A stretch of DNA of 23,459 nucleotides from an uncultured Bacilli bacterium (lineage in GTDB: Bacteria > Bacillota_I > Bacilli_A > RF39 > UBA660), in assembly GCA_934169415.1 (NCBI GenBank), contig CAKPNP010000018.1:1-23459 (forward strand). The letters run 5' to 3'. Below, piece by piece: positions 14,201 through 20,508 of this stretch. The notes under the pieces are model-generated. The model was not told the DNA's origin. It saw nothing but the letters and a program-made list of their open reading frames with translations, and did no database searches. The position numbers and the translations under genes are program-made. Position 1 is the first letter of the stretch. Each line of letters starts with the position of its first letter.

Positions 14201-15277
14201 TTAGATTTCTTTTCCAACAAATACATTATATATTTCTTCATACCTATAGCTTAATTTAGTATAAGTAGAATCAGGCACTAATATACCTATACTGACTAAT
14301 TTATCAATAATTGTGGATACTGTATTTCTTGATACTCCAGATTCTTCTTCTATTTCTTTTTTAGTAAATACCACTTGTTTTAATATAACAGGCATAATCC
14401 TGTAGACAGCATTACTACCTAATTCATCTATTTTTTTCATATCCTGTAAGTATATTTGTTTTATTCTATTTATTTTAGCTATATAATTATTACATTGTTC
14501 AATAATACATTGAAGAAAAAATTTTATAAAACCTAACATATTCCCTTTTCTACTTTCATTTAAAAATCTTTGATAACTAGGTTTATATAATTCAATAACT
14601 TCAGATAAAAACAAAATCAGTTCATCTTGGGTTAATTTTGCTAATTGAATTGGAATTAATGCTCTACCAAGTCTACCATTTCCATCACGATAAGCATGAA
14701 TTGTTTCAAATTGCGAATGTGATATTGCTAAATTTATGAACAATGGATCAATATATGCATCGTTCATATATTCAAATAAATTTTCTAATAATATAGGAAC
14801 TTCTTCTGGTATTGGTGGTACAAATATTGCTTCGTTTATAGTGCATCCTTTAGGTCCTATCCAATTCTGAATATTTCTAATCTTACCAGGTTCTTTTTCA
14901 TTACCACGAACACTATCCAATAAAATTTTATGTATATTATTTACAAACTTAATATCTATCTTATTACTATTATTTAAATATTTTTTTGAGTATTCAATAA
15001 CTTTTTTTAAATTTTGTATTTCAAGATTATCATCAGTTTTTGGCATATATTTTAAATAAAACATATCATCCTGTGAAATTTGAGTACCTTCTATTTGAGT
15101 TGATTTAAAGCTTTCACTCAATATAACAAGATTTAAAAAAAATCTAGAATCAAATTGACTGTTTTTTAAGTTTGATTTGTACTCTCCATATTTTTCATTT
15201 GCCTCTGATATTAATTGTAACAATTCTTTATCTATATTATATTGTATGGGTAGTTTATTTACTTTAATTGGTTCCAT
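14201..15277 (-). CDS. Fic-family protein, probable AMP transferase with N-terminal inhibitory motif
   Basis: Fic enzymes usually transfer AMP from ATP to hydroxyl groups of target proteins. The 358-aa protein has the core motif HAYRDGNGRLGR (194-205), matching HxFx(D/E)GNGRxxR except Tyr for Phe at the third position. The inhibitory motif STQIEG (59-64) lies N-terminal, as in class II Fic proteins that inhibit themselves through the Glu (E63). The Fic_N region precedes the core. Residues about 290-358 look like a winged helix (FTKKEIEEESGVSRNTVSTI), suggesting DNA binding or autoregulation. The start has GAGGTGA seven bases upstream, within or next to the direct repeat. It is flanked by 41-bp direct repeats and near TGCACAAT palindromes, with no separate antitoxin gene, in line with a self-inhibited cassette. 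Target unknown. Confidence 0.92.
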   Translation of the reverse strand: MEPIKVNKLPIQYNIDKELLQLISEANEKYGEYKSNLKNSQFDSRFFLNLVILSESFKSTQIEGTQISQDDMFYLKYMPKTDDNLEIQNLKKVIEYSKKYLNNSNKIDIKFVNNIHKILLDSVRGNEKEPGKIRNIQNWIGPKGCTINEAIFVPPIPEEVPILLENLFEYMNDAYIDPLFINLAISHSQFETIHAYRDGNGRLGRALIPIQLAKLTQDELILFLSEVIELYKPSYQRFLNESRKGNMLGFIKFFLQCIIEQCNNYIAKINRIKQIYLQDMKKIDELGSNAVYRIMPVILKQVVFTKKEIEEESGVSRNTVSTIIDKLVSIGILVPDSTYTKLSYRYEEIYNVFVGKEI

Positions 15278-15289
15278 AGATATTCACCT

Positions 15290-15330
15290 CAAATAAATTT
15301 CATCATAAAAAAATTTCTAAGTAAATAAAA
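15290..15330. repeat. Direct repeat, copy 2, upstream of the Fic gene
   Basis: Second copy of the 41-base element at 14136-14176, beginning CAAATAAATTTCATCATAAA. It differs by a C/T change, one A less in the A-run and one extra T. It covers the leader of the Fic gene up to its ribosome-binding site and follows the hairpin that ends efp. Confidence 0.7.
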
Positions 15331-15357
15331 TGCACAATATTTTAAAAATACTGTGCA
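15331..15357 (-). terminator. Hairpin with TGCACA arms, probable efp terminator
   Basis: TGCACAATATTT and AAATACTGTGCA form a 12-bp stem. The single mismatch is A-C on plus but a G-U pair on the minus-strand RNA, and TTTTATTT follows on minus. This suits a terminator of efp about 45 bases past its stop. T-runs also exist on plus. The TGCACAATA arm recurs in the next palindrome, so an operator role is possible. Confidence 0.6.
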
Positions 15358-15381
15358 TTTTTGATATTTTTTTACTATTTT

Positions 15382-15398
15382 TGCACAATAATTGTGCA
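15382..15398. repeat. 17-bp perfect palindrome TGCACAAT-A-ATTGTGCA
   Basis: A perfect palindrome only four bases past the efp stop codon (15403). On the minus strand it is followed by As, so it is not a minus-strand terminator. On plus it has a TTTTTT tail but no plus gene ends here. It shares TGCACAATA with the hairpin at 15331-15357 and could be a protein-binding site. Confidence 0.6.
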
Positions 15399-15402
15399 TT
15401 TT

Positions 15403-15960
15403 TTATGCTCTTGAATCGTATTTACCTGTTGAAGTTGAAACTATTACTTTTTCACCTTGTTCAACAAATAATGGAACTTTAATTATAAGCCCAGTTTCTA
15501 ATTCAGCATCTTTTGTAGCATTATTAGTAGTATTTCCTTTTACAGCTGGTTCAGTATGAGTTACTTCAAGTTCAACTTTATCTGGAAGTATTACACCTAA
15601 TAATTCACCTTGGTAAAAGCTTAAATCAACATTTAAACCTTCTTTTAAGAATTTAGCTTCATCTCCTAATTGAGCAGCTGTTAATTCTATTTGTTCATAT
15701 GTAGACATATTCATAAAGTTATAAGAATCACCTGATGCATATAAAAATTGCATTGGATGTTTTTCTATCATAGCTTTTTCTAATTTTGTACCACTATTGA
15801 ATGATTTTTCTGTATTAGAACCAGTTCTTAAGTTTCTAACTTTCATTTTAACGAAAGCAGCACCTTTACCAGGTTTAACGTGAGAAAATTCAAGTACAGT
15901 GAATATTTCGCCATCTAGTAAAAAAGTAATACCATTTTTTACATCGTTAACACTAAACAT
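15403..15960 (-). CDS. efp: Elongation factor P
   Basis: Binds ribosomes stalled on consecutive prolines and restores peptide bond formation. The 185-aa length and three beta-barrel plan match EF-P: KOW-like N-domain with FSHVKPGKGAAFVKMKVRNL, middle domain with FLYASGDSYNFMNMSTYEQI, and an OB-type C-domain ending GLIIKVPLFVEQGEKVIVST and TGKYDSRA. The modified residue is K32 in the KPGKG loop, as in Bacillus EF-P. No modification enzyme gene is in view. The start ATG has AAGGAGG with good spacing. The beginning overlaps the end of a possible 52-aa ORF, and rpmG lies further upstream on the same strand, so the genes may be cotranscribed. Confidence 0.97.
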   Translation of the reverse strand: MFSVNDVKNGITFLLDGEIFTVLEFSHVKPGKGAAFVKMKVRNLRTGSNTEKSFNSGTKLEKAMIEKHPMQFLYASGDSYNFMNMSTYEQIELTAAQLGDEAKFLKEGLNVDLSFYQGELLGVILPDKVELEVTHTEPAVKGNTTNNATKDAELETGLIIKVPLFVEQGEKVIVSTSTGKYDSRA

Positions 15961-16111
15961 TGGCTCCTCCTTTTTTCATATATATGTTATTTTTTAAAAT
16001 TTTCTTTTTACAAGAAGAAACTTTTAAGTTATTACATACCCAAACAGGTTGTAATCTAACTTTACAAGATTTAGCTTGCAAGCTTATTAATTTTGAATAA
16101 TTAATAAACAT
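15953..16111 (-). CDS. Possible 52-aa Cys/Lys-rich protein between rpmG and efp
   Basis: Not recognised. The frame starts with an ATG that overlaps the rpmG stop (TAATG, 16109-16113) behind AAGGAG eight bases upstream. It runs 52 codons and ends at a TAG overlapping the efp start (ATGTTTAG). The product has a run such as KSCKVRLQPVWVCNNLKVSS with three cysteines, no membrane segment, and ends MKKGGANV, where the GGAGG of the efp ribosome-binding site is decoded. The exact fit between two genes and coupling at both ends argue for translation. The presence of a strong hairpin inside (16026-16062) suggests the region could instead be a structured leader RNA. It would be missed by a length filter. 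Confidence 0.4.
   Translation of the reverse strand: MFINYSKLISLQAKSCKVRLQPVWVCNNLKVSSCKKKILKNNIYMKKGGANV
16026..16062 (-). other. Structured RNA candidate between rpmG and efp
   Basis: On the minus strand AAGTTA, a GA bulge, TTACA and ACC pair with GGT, an A bulge, TGTAA and TAACTT around a TGTTTG loop: 14 bp in three helices. No T-run follows, so it is not a terminator. A 12-bp palindrome AGCTTGCAAGCT (16073-16084) lies just upstream. It may be a cis-regulatory element or RNA processing site of the rpmG-efp transcript. Confidence 0.4.
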
Positions 16112-16278
16112 TATTTTTTCTCCTTATGAGTTGTTGTAGCTTTACATTTTGGACAATGTTTTTTAATTTCTAAACGTTCAGTAGTGTTACGTTTATTTTT
16201 TTCAGTACGATAATTTTCTTCTTTACAAACAGAACATTGTAATGTAATTCTTTCTCTTGCTTCTCCTTTTTTTGCCAT
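16111..16278 (-). CDS. rpmG: 50S ribosomal protein L33
   Basis: A 55-aa ribosomal protein of the large subunit, starting MAKKGEARERITLQCSVCKE. The zinc-binding form is seen: C15-x2-C18 and C42-x2-C45, with the family-like ENYRTEKNKRNTTERLEIKK between and HCPKCKATTTHKE at the end. The ATG at 16278 has AGGAGGG about six bases upstream. It is the first gene after PBP2 and has its own promoter overlapping the 3' end of the PBP2 gene. Its last codons carry AAGGAG, which can serve the overlapping small ORF. Identification is firm from length and the two CxxC pairs. Confidence 0.95.
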   Translation of the reverse strand: MAKKGEARERITLQCSVCKEENYRTEKNKRNTTERLEIKKHCPKCKATTTHKEKK

Positions 16279-16311
16279 AATATAATCCCTCCTTCGTATA
16301 AGACTTATATA

Positions 16312-16339
16312 ATTATATCAAATTATTTATATAAATCAA
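16312..16339 (-). promoter_or_regulatory. Promoter of rpmG(-efp)
   Basis: TTGATT (16334-16339) and TATAAT (16312-16317) are 16 bases apart on the minus strand. The -35 lies within the last codons of the PBP2 gene and the start would be near 16305, about 27 bases before the rpmG ATG. Confidence 0.6.
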
Positions 16340-18344
16340 AGTATTTTTGTGAAATTAATCTAGAAATTTTACGATTTACGCCACTTCTAGCAGTAGAAGA
16401 AGACTCTTTATAATAAATATTAGGAGATACTACTAAAAATGATACTTTAGGATTATCGTATGGTGCATATGCTCCAAAGGTATTACTCATAGTTTCTTTA
16501 TCTATAATTCCATCGTTATCTGAATCTATAAAACTCTCACTTGTTCCTGTTTTACCAGCAGCTTTATATTTAGGATCAATAAAATAATATCCTGTTCCTC
16601 CAACTTCCATTACTGCCCTAAAACCTTTTCTTATTCTATCCATATATACACTATCTATATCAACTTTATTTAATTCTACTTTTGTATTTTCATAAATAAG
16701 ATTATTAGAATTATAAACAGCCTTTAATAAATAAGGTTTTAATCTAGTACCTTTATTTGCTATAGTATTTATATATTGCATAAGTTCAATTGGGGTATAT
16801 GTATCATACTGACCGATTGCAAAATCTAATAAATATCCTGTATTACTACTACCTTTATATCCTAATGATTCATTAGGTAAATCAATACCTGTATAAACAC
16901 CTAAGCCGTAACTTGCAAATATATTTCTATAAGTATCAAAAGCGGTTTCATCTAACGATAAAGATTTATTGTATTGATAACTTGATTTACCAACCTTTAT
17001 AGCCGTTAAATATTGATATACATTAGATGAATATTTTAAAGCTTGAATATCATCTATATTACCAAGAGTTGTCCAAGAACATTTTAAAGGAGTACCTTTT
17101 ATTTTTATACACTCATCTACTCTTCTTTCACCAATTAATAATGCTCCTTCCTTATATCCAACTGTATGAGATGCTCCTTTTACAATTGAACCTGCTGTAA
17201 CAGGCATTGTAATAATACTAGGTGTATAATCATATATAGTATCATCTTCTAAAATTTTTCCTGACATAGATAATATTTCTCCAGTATTAGGATCTGATAT
17301 TATAACCATCGAACTGTTATAGTATTTAGTATTTTCTTCTTTTTTAGCATTCCTAATTTCAGTTTCTAATATCTTTTCAACTTCTTTTTGTAATTCTATA
17401 TCTATTGTAAGCATAATATCATTACCACGTGATCCCTTTTTAACTACTTTATAACTTCCATCTTTATTTAACTCATATACTGTTTTTTCTCCTTTTAATA
17501 ATGATTCATATTGATATTCTAAATATGTAGTTCCAACTCTATCATTTAAATTATAACCTAAATTTAAATAATAATCTTTAAGTTCATAAGGTAGTCCAGT
17601 TGAAGTTGTTGAAACATTACCTAAAATAGTTCTAAAAACATCACCATAAGGATAGTATCTTTCCCAATCTAACTTAACATCAAAACCAGGTAACAATTCC
17701 CTCATTTCTGCTACGGTTGCATATTCAATATCACTTACATCACCTTTTTTTATTTCTTTATATGAGTAACTATACCCTGTATTCATTAAATAATATATAT
17801 AAGCTGATTTGTAATCTACTTCGTTTAAATCATATTCATCAAGATTTATTCTTTCAATTTTGTAATCTTCTATATCTGTAAGAGTTATTTTTCTTTCTTC
17901 TAATAGCTTCCACTCATCACTAGTTATTTTAGAATCTAATTTATCCTCTGATTTATTTATTAAAAATTTTTTTAAATTTCTATCACTTAAATTAGTATAA
18001 TCAATATCTATTATAGAAGCTAATTTATAAGAAGAAGCAATTTCTTCACTTGTTGTTATACCATTTGGTTTTTTATAATATATTACTAAAACAGGTTTAT
18101 TATCAACTATAATTTTACCATTTCTATCATAAATCCTACCACGAGGTGTACTAGTAGAGTATACTAAAGTTTTAGAATTTTCCAAAACCTTTAATTCATA
18201 ATACTCATGATTTAGTATTTGTATTTGAAATAATGCAGTTATTATTATTATCATTAAAAAAATTATTATTAAAATTAATATATTATATCTTTTTTCAATA
18301 GTTTTATTTAATTTATAATTTTTATATTTTTTCGTATTCTTCAC
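16323..18344 (-). CDS. Penicillin-binding protein 2, class B transpeptidase
   Basis: Cross-links peptidoglycan stem peptides outside the membrane, probably with a SEDS partner for elongation (mrdA/pbpA-like). The 673-aa protein has one membrane anchor (about 22-42), the PBP dimerisation region beginning TPRGRIYDRNGKIIVDNKP (67-85), and the transpeptidase motifs S386-x-x-K389 (AGSIVKG), S439-S-N441 and K598-T-G600. Right after KTG comes an insert FIDSDNDGIIDKETMS (605-620) with a DxDxDGxxD pattern like a calcium-binding loop. The start is GTG 18344, inside the end of the superoxide dismutase gene (23-base overlap). No ribosome-binding site is evident, so translation may be coupled. No other start codon precedes the anchor in frame. 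Confidence 0.93.
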   Translation of the reverse strand: MKNTKKYKNYKLNKTIEKRYNILILIIIFLMIIIITALFQIQILNHEYYELKVLENSKTLVYSTSTPRGRIYDRNGKIIVDNKPVLVIYYKKPNGITTSEEIASSYKLASIIDIDYTNLSDRNLKKFLINKSEDKLDSKITSDEWKLLEERKITLTDIEDYKIERINLDEYDLNEVDYKSAYIYYLMNTGYSYSYKEIKKGDVSDIEYATVAEMRELLPGFDVKLDWERYYPYGDVFRTILGNVSTTSTGLPYELKDYYLNLGYNLNDRVGTTYLEYQYESLLKGEKTVYELNKDGSYKVVKKGSRGNDIMLTIDIELQKEVEKILETEIRNAKKEENTKYYNSSMVIISDPNTGEILSMSGKILEDDTIYDYTPSIITMPVTAGSIVKGASHTVGYKEGALLIGERRVDECIKIKGTPLKCSWTTLGNIDDIQALKYSSNVYQYLTAIKVGKSSYQYNKSLSLDETAFDTYRNIFASYGLGVYTGIDLPNESLGYKGSSNTGYLLDFAIGQYDTYTPIELMQYINTIANKGTRLKPYLLKAVYNSNNLIYENTKVELNKVDIDSVYMDRIRKGFRAVMEVGGTGYYFIDPKYKAAGKTGTSESFIDSDNDGIIDKETMSNTFGAYAPYDNPKVSFLVVSPNIYYKESSSTARSGVNRKISRLISQKYFDLYK

Positions 18345-18921
18345 TTATATAATTAAAATCCATATTTTGAAAAAAGTTTAAAACATATTGATTTCTATTA
18401 TTTTGATAATCTAAATAATAAGCATGTTCCCATAAATCTATATTAAATATAGGTTTTAAGCCATATGAATATGGTGTATCTTGATTAGGGGTATTTATTA
18501 TCTCTAATTTATTTTCGCGATTTAAAACTAAAAAAGTATATCCTGAACCGACTAAAGACTTTGTACTTTCAATAAATTCATTTTTAAAATTTTCAAAACT
18601 TCCATAAGTTTTATTTATATCACGTTCTAATTTACCACTTACTTTGCTAGGATTAGATAAATATTCAAAATACATTTCATGATTTAATACACCGCCTAAA
18701 TTATATAAAATATCTCCCCTATCTTTAATAGGAAAAATATCTATATTACTTACTAAATCTTCCAAAGTATATCTAAAATCATAATTGTTTTTTAAAAGTA
18801 AATTATTTAAATTATCTAAATATTTTTTATAATGACTATTATAATGAGTAAATACAGTTTTACTACTTAAAAAAGGTTCTAAAGCGTTATAATTATATCT
18901 TAATGGTTTTATTTGATACAT
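18322..18921 (-). CDS. sodA: Superoxide dismutase, Fe/Mn family
   Basis: Converts superoxide to hydrogen peroxide and oxygen. The 199-aa protein has all four metal ligands: H26 (THYNSHYKKYLDNLNNL, with second-shell H30), H81 (VLNHEMYF), D162 and H166 (DLWEHAYYLDY). Q147 in NQD stands where Mn-type enzymes place their active-site Gln, and Gly occupies the Fe-type Gln position, so a Mn-type site is suggested. Some usual aromatics are changed: GSGY for GSGW and Phe for Trp after NHxxY/F. It is a diverged but probably active enzyme. The start has GGAGATGA five to six bases upstream. It overlaps the PBP2 gene by 23 bases. The sodA symbol rests on the Mn-like Gln and is tentative. Confidence 0.9.
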   Translation of the reverse strand: MYQIKPLRYNYNALEPFLSSKTVFTHYNSHYKKYLDNLNNLLLKNNYDFRYTLEDLVSNIDIFPIKDRGDILYNLGGVLNHEMYFEYLSNPSKVSGKLERDINKTYGSFENFKNEFIESTKSLVGSGYTFLVLNRENKLEIINTPNQDTPYSYGLKPIFNIDLWEHAYYLDYQNNRNQYVLNFFQNMDFNYISEEYEKI

Positions 18922-19001
18922 AAAATCATCTCCATTAATATTTTATTTAATTTTTAATACATTATTCTATATATTACTCATATTATTAATTAGGTGATTA
19001 A

Positions 19002-19262
19002 ATGAAAGAAAGATTAATTAGTGAATATGTAAATAGAATGAATATTGATGATGTTTCTAAATTTGCTACACAAAATGGAATCTCATTAAACGAAAAAGAA
19101 TTAAATATTATTTTTAATTACATAAAAAAAGAATATATGACGATTTGTTTTGGTAATCCAAGACCAATATTAGATGATTTGAAGACAAAAATTAATCCTG
19201 TTTCATATCAAAAAATAGAATCGCTTTATATATTCTTTAAAGAGAAGTATGGTAATTTATAA
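19002..19262 (+). CDS. Small helical protein, DUF2624/YqfT-like
   Basis: An 86-aa protein, all helical in appearance, with DVSKFATQNGISLNEKELNI followed by a helix and INPVSYQKIESLYIFFKEKY. The plan resembles DUF2624 (B. subtilis YqfT): a helix-turn about 'kyAkqyGi-it', then a C-terminal 'iNPetakKv..Lf'. In Bacillus yqfT is next to the endonuclease IV gene yqfS, and here it also abuts nfo, though in convergent orientation with a 26-base overlap of the 3' ends. The match is remembered and approximate. The start has AGGTGA four bases upstream. No signal peptide or membrane segment. Role unknown. Confidence 0.6.
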   Translation: MKERLISEYVNRMNIDDVSKFATQNGISLNEKELNIIFNYIKKEYMTICFGNPRPILDDLKTKINPVSYQKIESLYIFFKEKYGNL

Positions 19263-20112
19263 CATCATCATATAATTTATCATTAAATTTTTTAGATTTT
19301 ATCATTTCTATTTCAAATTTATATGGTGGATAAGAATCCTTTGTTCCTTTTATATAAGGTGTTTCTAATATTTTAGGAACATCTTTTAATTTTTCATTAT
19401 ATAAAATATTTATAATATTATTAAATCCTATAGTCCCATATCCTATATTTTCATGTCTATCTTTATGTGCACCAATTAAATTTTTACTATCATTAATATG
19501 TATACATTTTAAATATTTTAAACCAATTATTTTATCAAATTCTTCTAAAACATCATCAAAATTAGATAAATCATATCCTGCATCATTTACATGACATGTA
19601 TCAAGACATACTCCAAGTGGATATTTAACACCATCGATAATTTGTTTTAGTTCAGAGAAATTAGAACCAATTTCAGTTCCTTTTCCAGCCATGGTTTCTA
19701 ATAAAATTAATACACTACTTTCTCCTACTTTATTTAAATTATCAATAATATTTTTAATTGCTTCACTTTTGGATAATTTAACTGAATTACCTGGATGTAA
19801 TACCAAATATTTCATACCAAGAGCCTCTACTCTACTTATTTCTTGTTTTAAAAATGTAGGTGCGAAATCATTAGAACTTGCCATATTTATTATATATGGA
19901 GCATGAACTATTATATTATTAATATCAATATTATTTTCTTTTAACATTTCATGTGCCTTAATTAATAAATCCTCTTTTATATCATATCTTATTGTATTTT
20001 GAGGTGCTCCAGTATAAAACATAAAAGTATTAGCACCGTAACTTAAAGCTTCTTTTATACTACCTATTAATTGTGTATCTTTTTTAAATGATACATGTGA
20101 TCCTATAATCAT
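19237..20112 (-). CDS. nfo: Endonuclease IV (AP endonuclease)
   Basis: Cuts DNA 5' of abasic sites in base excision repair. The 291-aa protein is a TIM barrel with the trinuclear zinc residues in order: H70 (VHAPY), H106 (LHPGN), E139 (LLETMAGKGTEIG), D171 and H174 (CLDTCHVNDAGYD), H205 (CIHINDSKN), D218 and H220 (HKDRHENIGYGTIG), and E250 (ILETP). All are present, so it should be active. The ATG has GGAGTTGA at six bases. It is convergent with the DUF2624-like gene, overlapping 26 bases. The upstream spoIIP/YqxA-like unit ends in a terminator, so nfo must use its own promoter or readthrough. Confidence 0.97.
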   Translation of the reverse strand: MIIGSHVSFKKDTQLIGSIKEALSYGANTFMFYTGAPQNTIRYDIKEDLLIKAHEMLKENNIDINNIIVHAPYIINMASSNDFAPTFLKQEISRVEALGMKYLVLHPGNSVKLSKSEAIKNIIDNLNKVGESSVLILLETMAGKGTEIGSNFSELKQIIDGVKYPLGVCLDTCHVNDAGYDLSNFDDVLEEFDKIIGLKYLKCIHINDSKNLIGAHKDRHENIGYGTIGFNNIINILYNEKLKDVPKILETPYIKGTKDSYPPYKFEIEMIKSKKFNDKLYDDVINYHTSL

Positions 20113-20140
20113 TATATCAACTCCTATATATATTATAATT

Positions 20141-20166
20141 TAAAAAAAGAACTTTTTAAAGTCCTT
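20141..20166 (-). terminator. Terminator after the YqxA-like gene
   Basis: On the minus strand AAGGACTT pairs with AAGTTCTT (20147-20166, one G-U pair) and is followed by a T-run. It lies seven bases past the stop at 20173 and isolates the spoIIP unit from nfo. Confidence 0.75.
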
Positions 20167-20172
20167 TATAAA

Positions 20173-20508
20173 TTATTGTGTAACAACTTTATCAATATAT
20201 CTAAATATATTATCGACGCCTGTTTTAACTACTTTAGAAATCGTATTTGAAACATTTAATCCAGCTTGTGATAGTTTGGTTTGATAATTTCTATTTATAT
20301 TACTTACATAATCATTTATATCTATTTCTTTTCCATTTTTAACATCTTCTTCAAATAATTTAATTTGTTCTTTAGTTAAAGTTACACTTTGTCTTTTCTT
20401 ATATTCATAATAGCCATACTTATTACTCATAAAAGTCGTCATAAAAATTGCAAATAAAATTATTATACTCATCTTAAATATATTATATTTTATATTACTC
20501 TTTTTCAT
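20173..20508 (-). CDS. Small membrane protein behind spoIIP, YqxA-like
   Basis: A 111-aa protein with one N-terminal membrane segment (about 12-30, FKMSIIILFAIFMTTFM) and an outside soluble part, with SVTLTKEQIKLFEEDVKNG and a C-terminal amphipathic stretch NVSNTISKVVKTGVDNIFRY. In B. subtilis spoIIP is followed by yqxA (DUF3679), a short single-span protein with a comparable C-terminal helix. Position and shape fit, but sequence similarity is weak, so this is a synteny-based suggestion. It overlaps spoIIP by 14 bases and lacks a clear ribosome-binding site, so it should be translationally coupled. A terminator follows. Confidence 0.6.
   Translation of the reverse strand: MKKSNIKYNIFKMSIIILFAIFMTTFMSNKYGYYEYKKRQSVTLTKEQIKLFEEDVKNGKEIDINDYVSNINRNYQTKLSQAGLNVSNTISKVVKTGVDNIFRYIDKVVTQ

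Noticed and set aside
14201..15277. A two-gene Fic toxin-antitoxin module
   Set aside because: The inhibitory motif is within the Fic chain itself and no small partner gene lies on either side; neighbours are efp and the BIG2 gene.
15382..15398. The perfect palindrome behind efp as the efp terminator
   Set aside because: On the minus strand it is followed by AAAAATAG and not by Ts; the hairpin at 15331-15357 fits the terminator role better.
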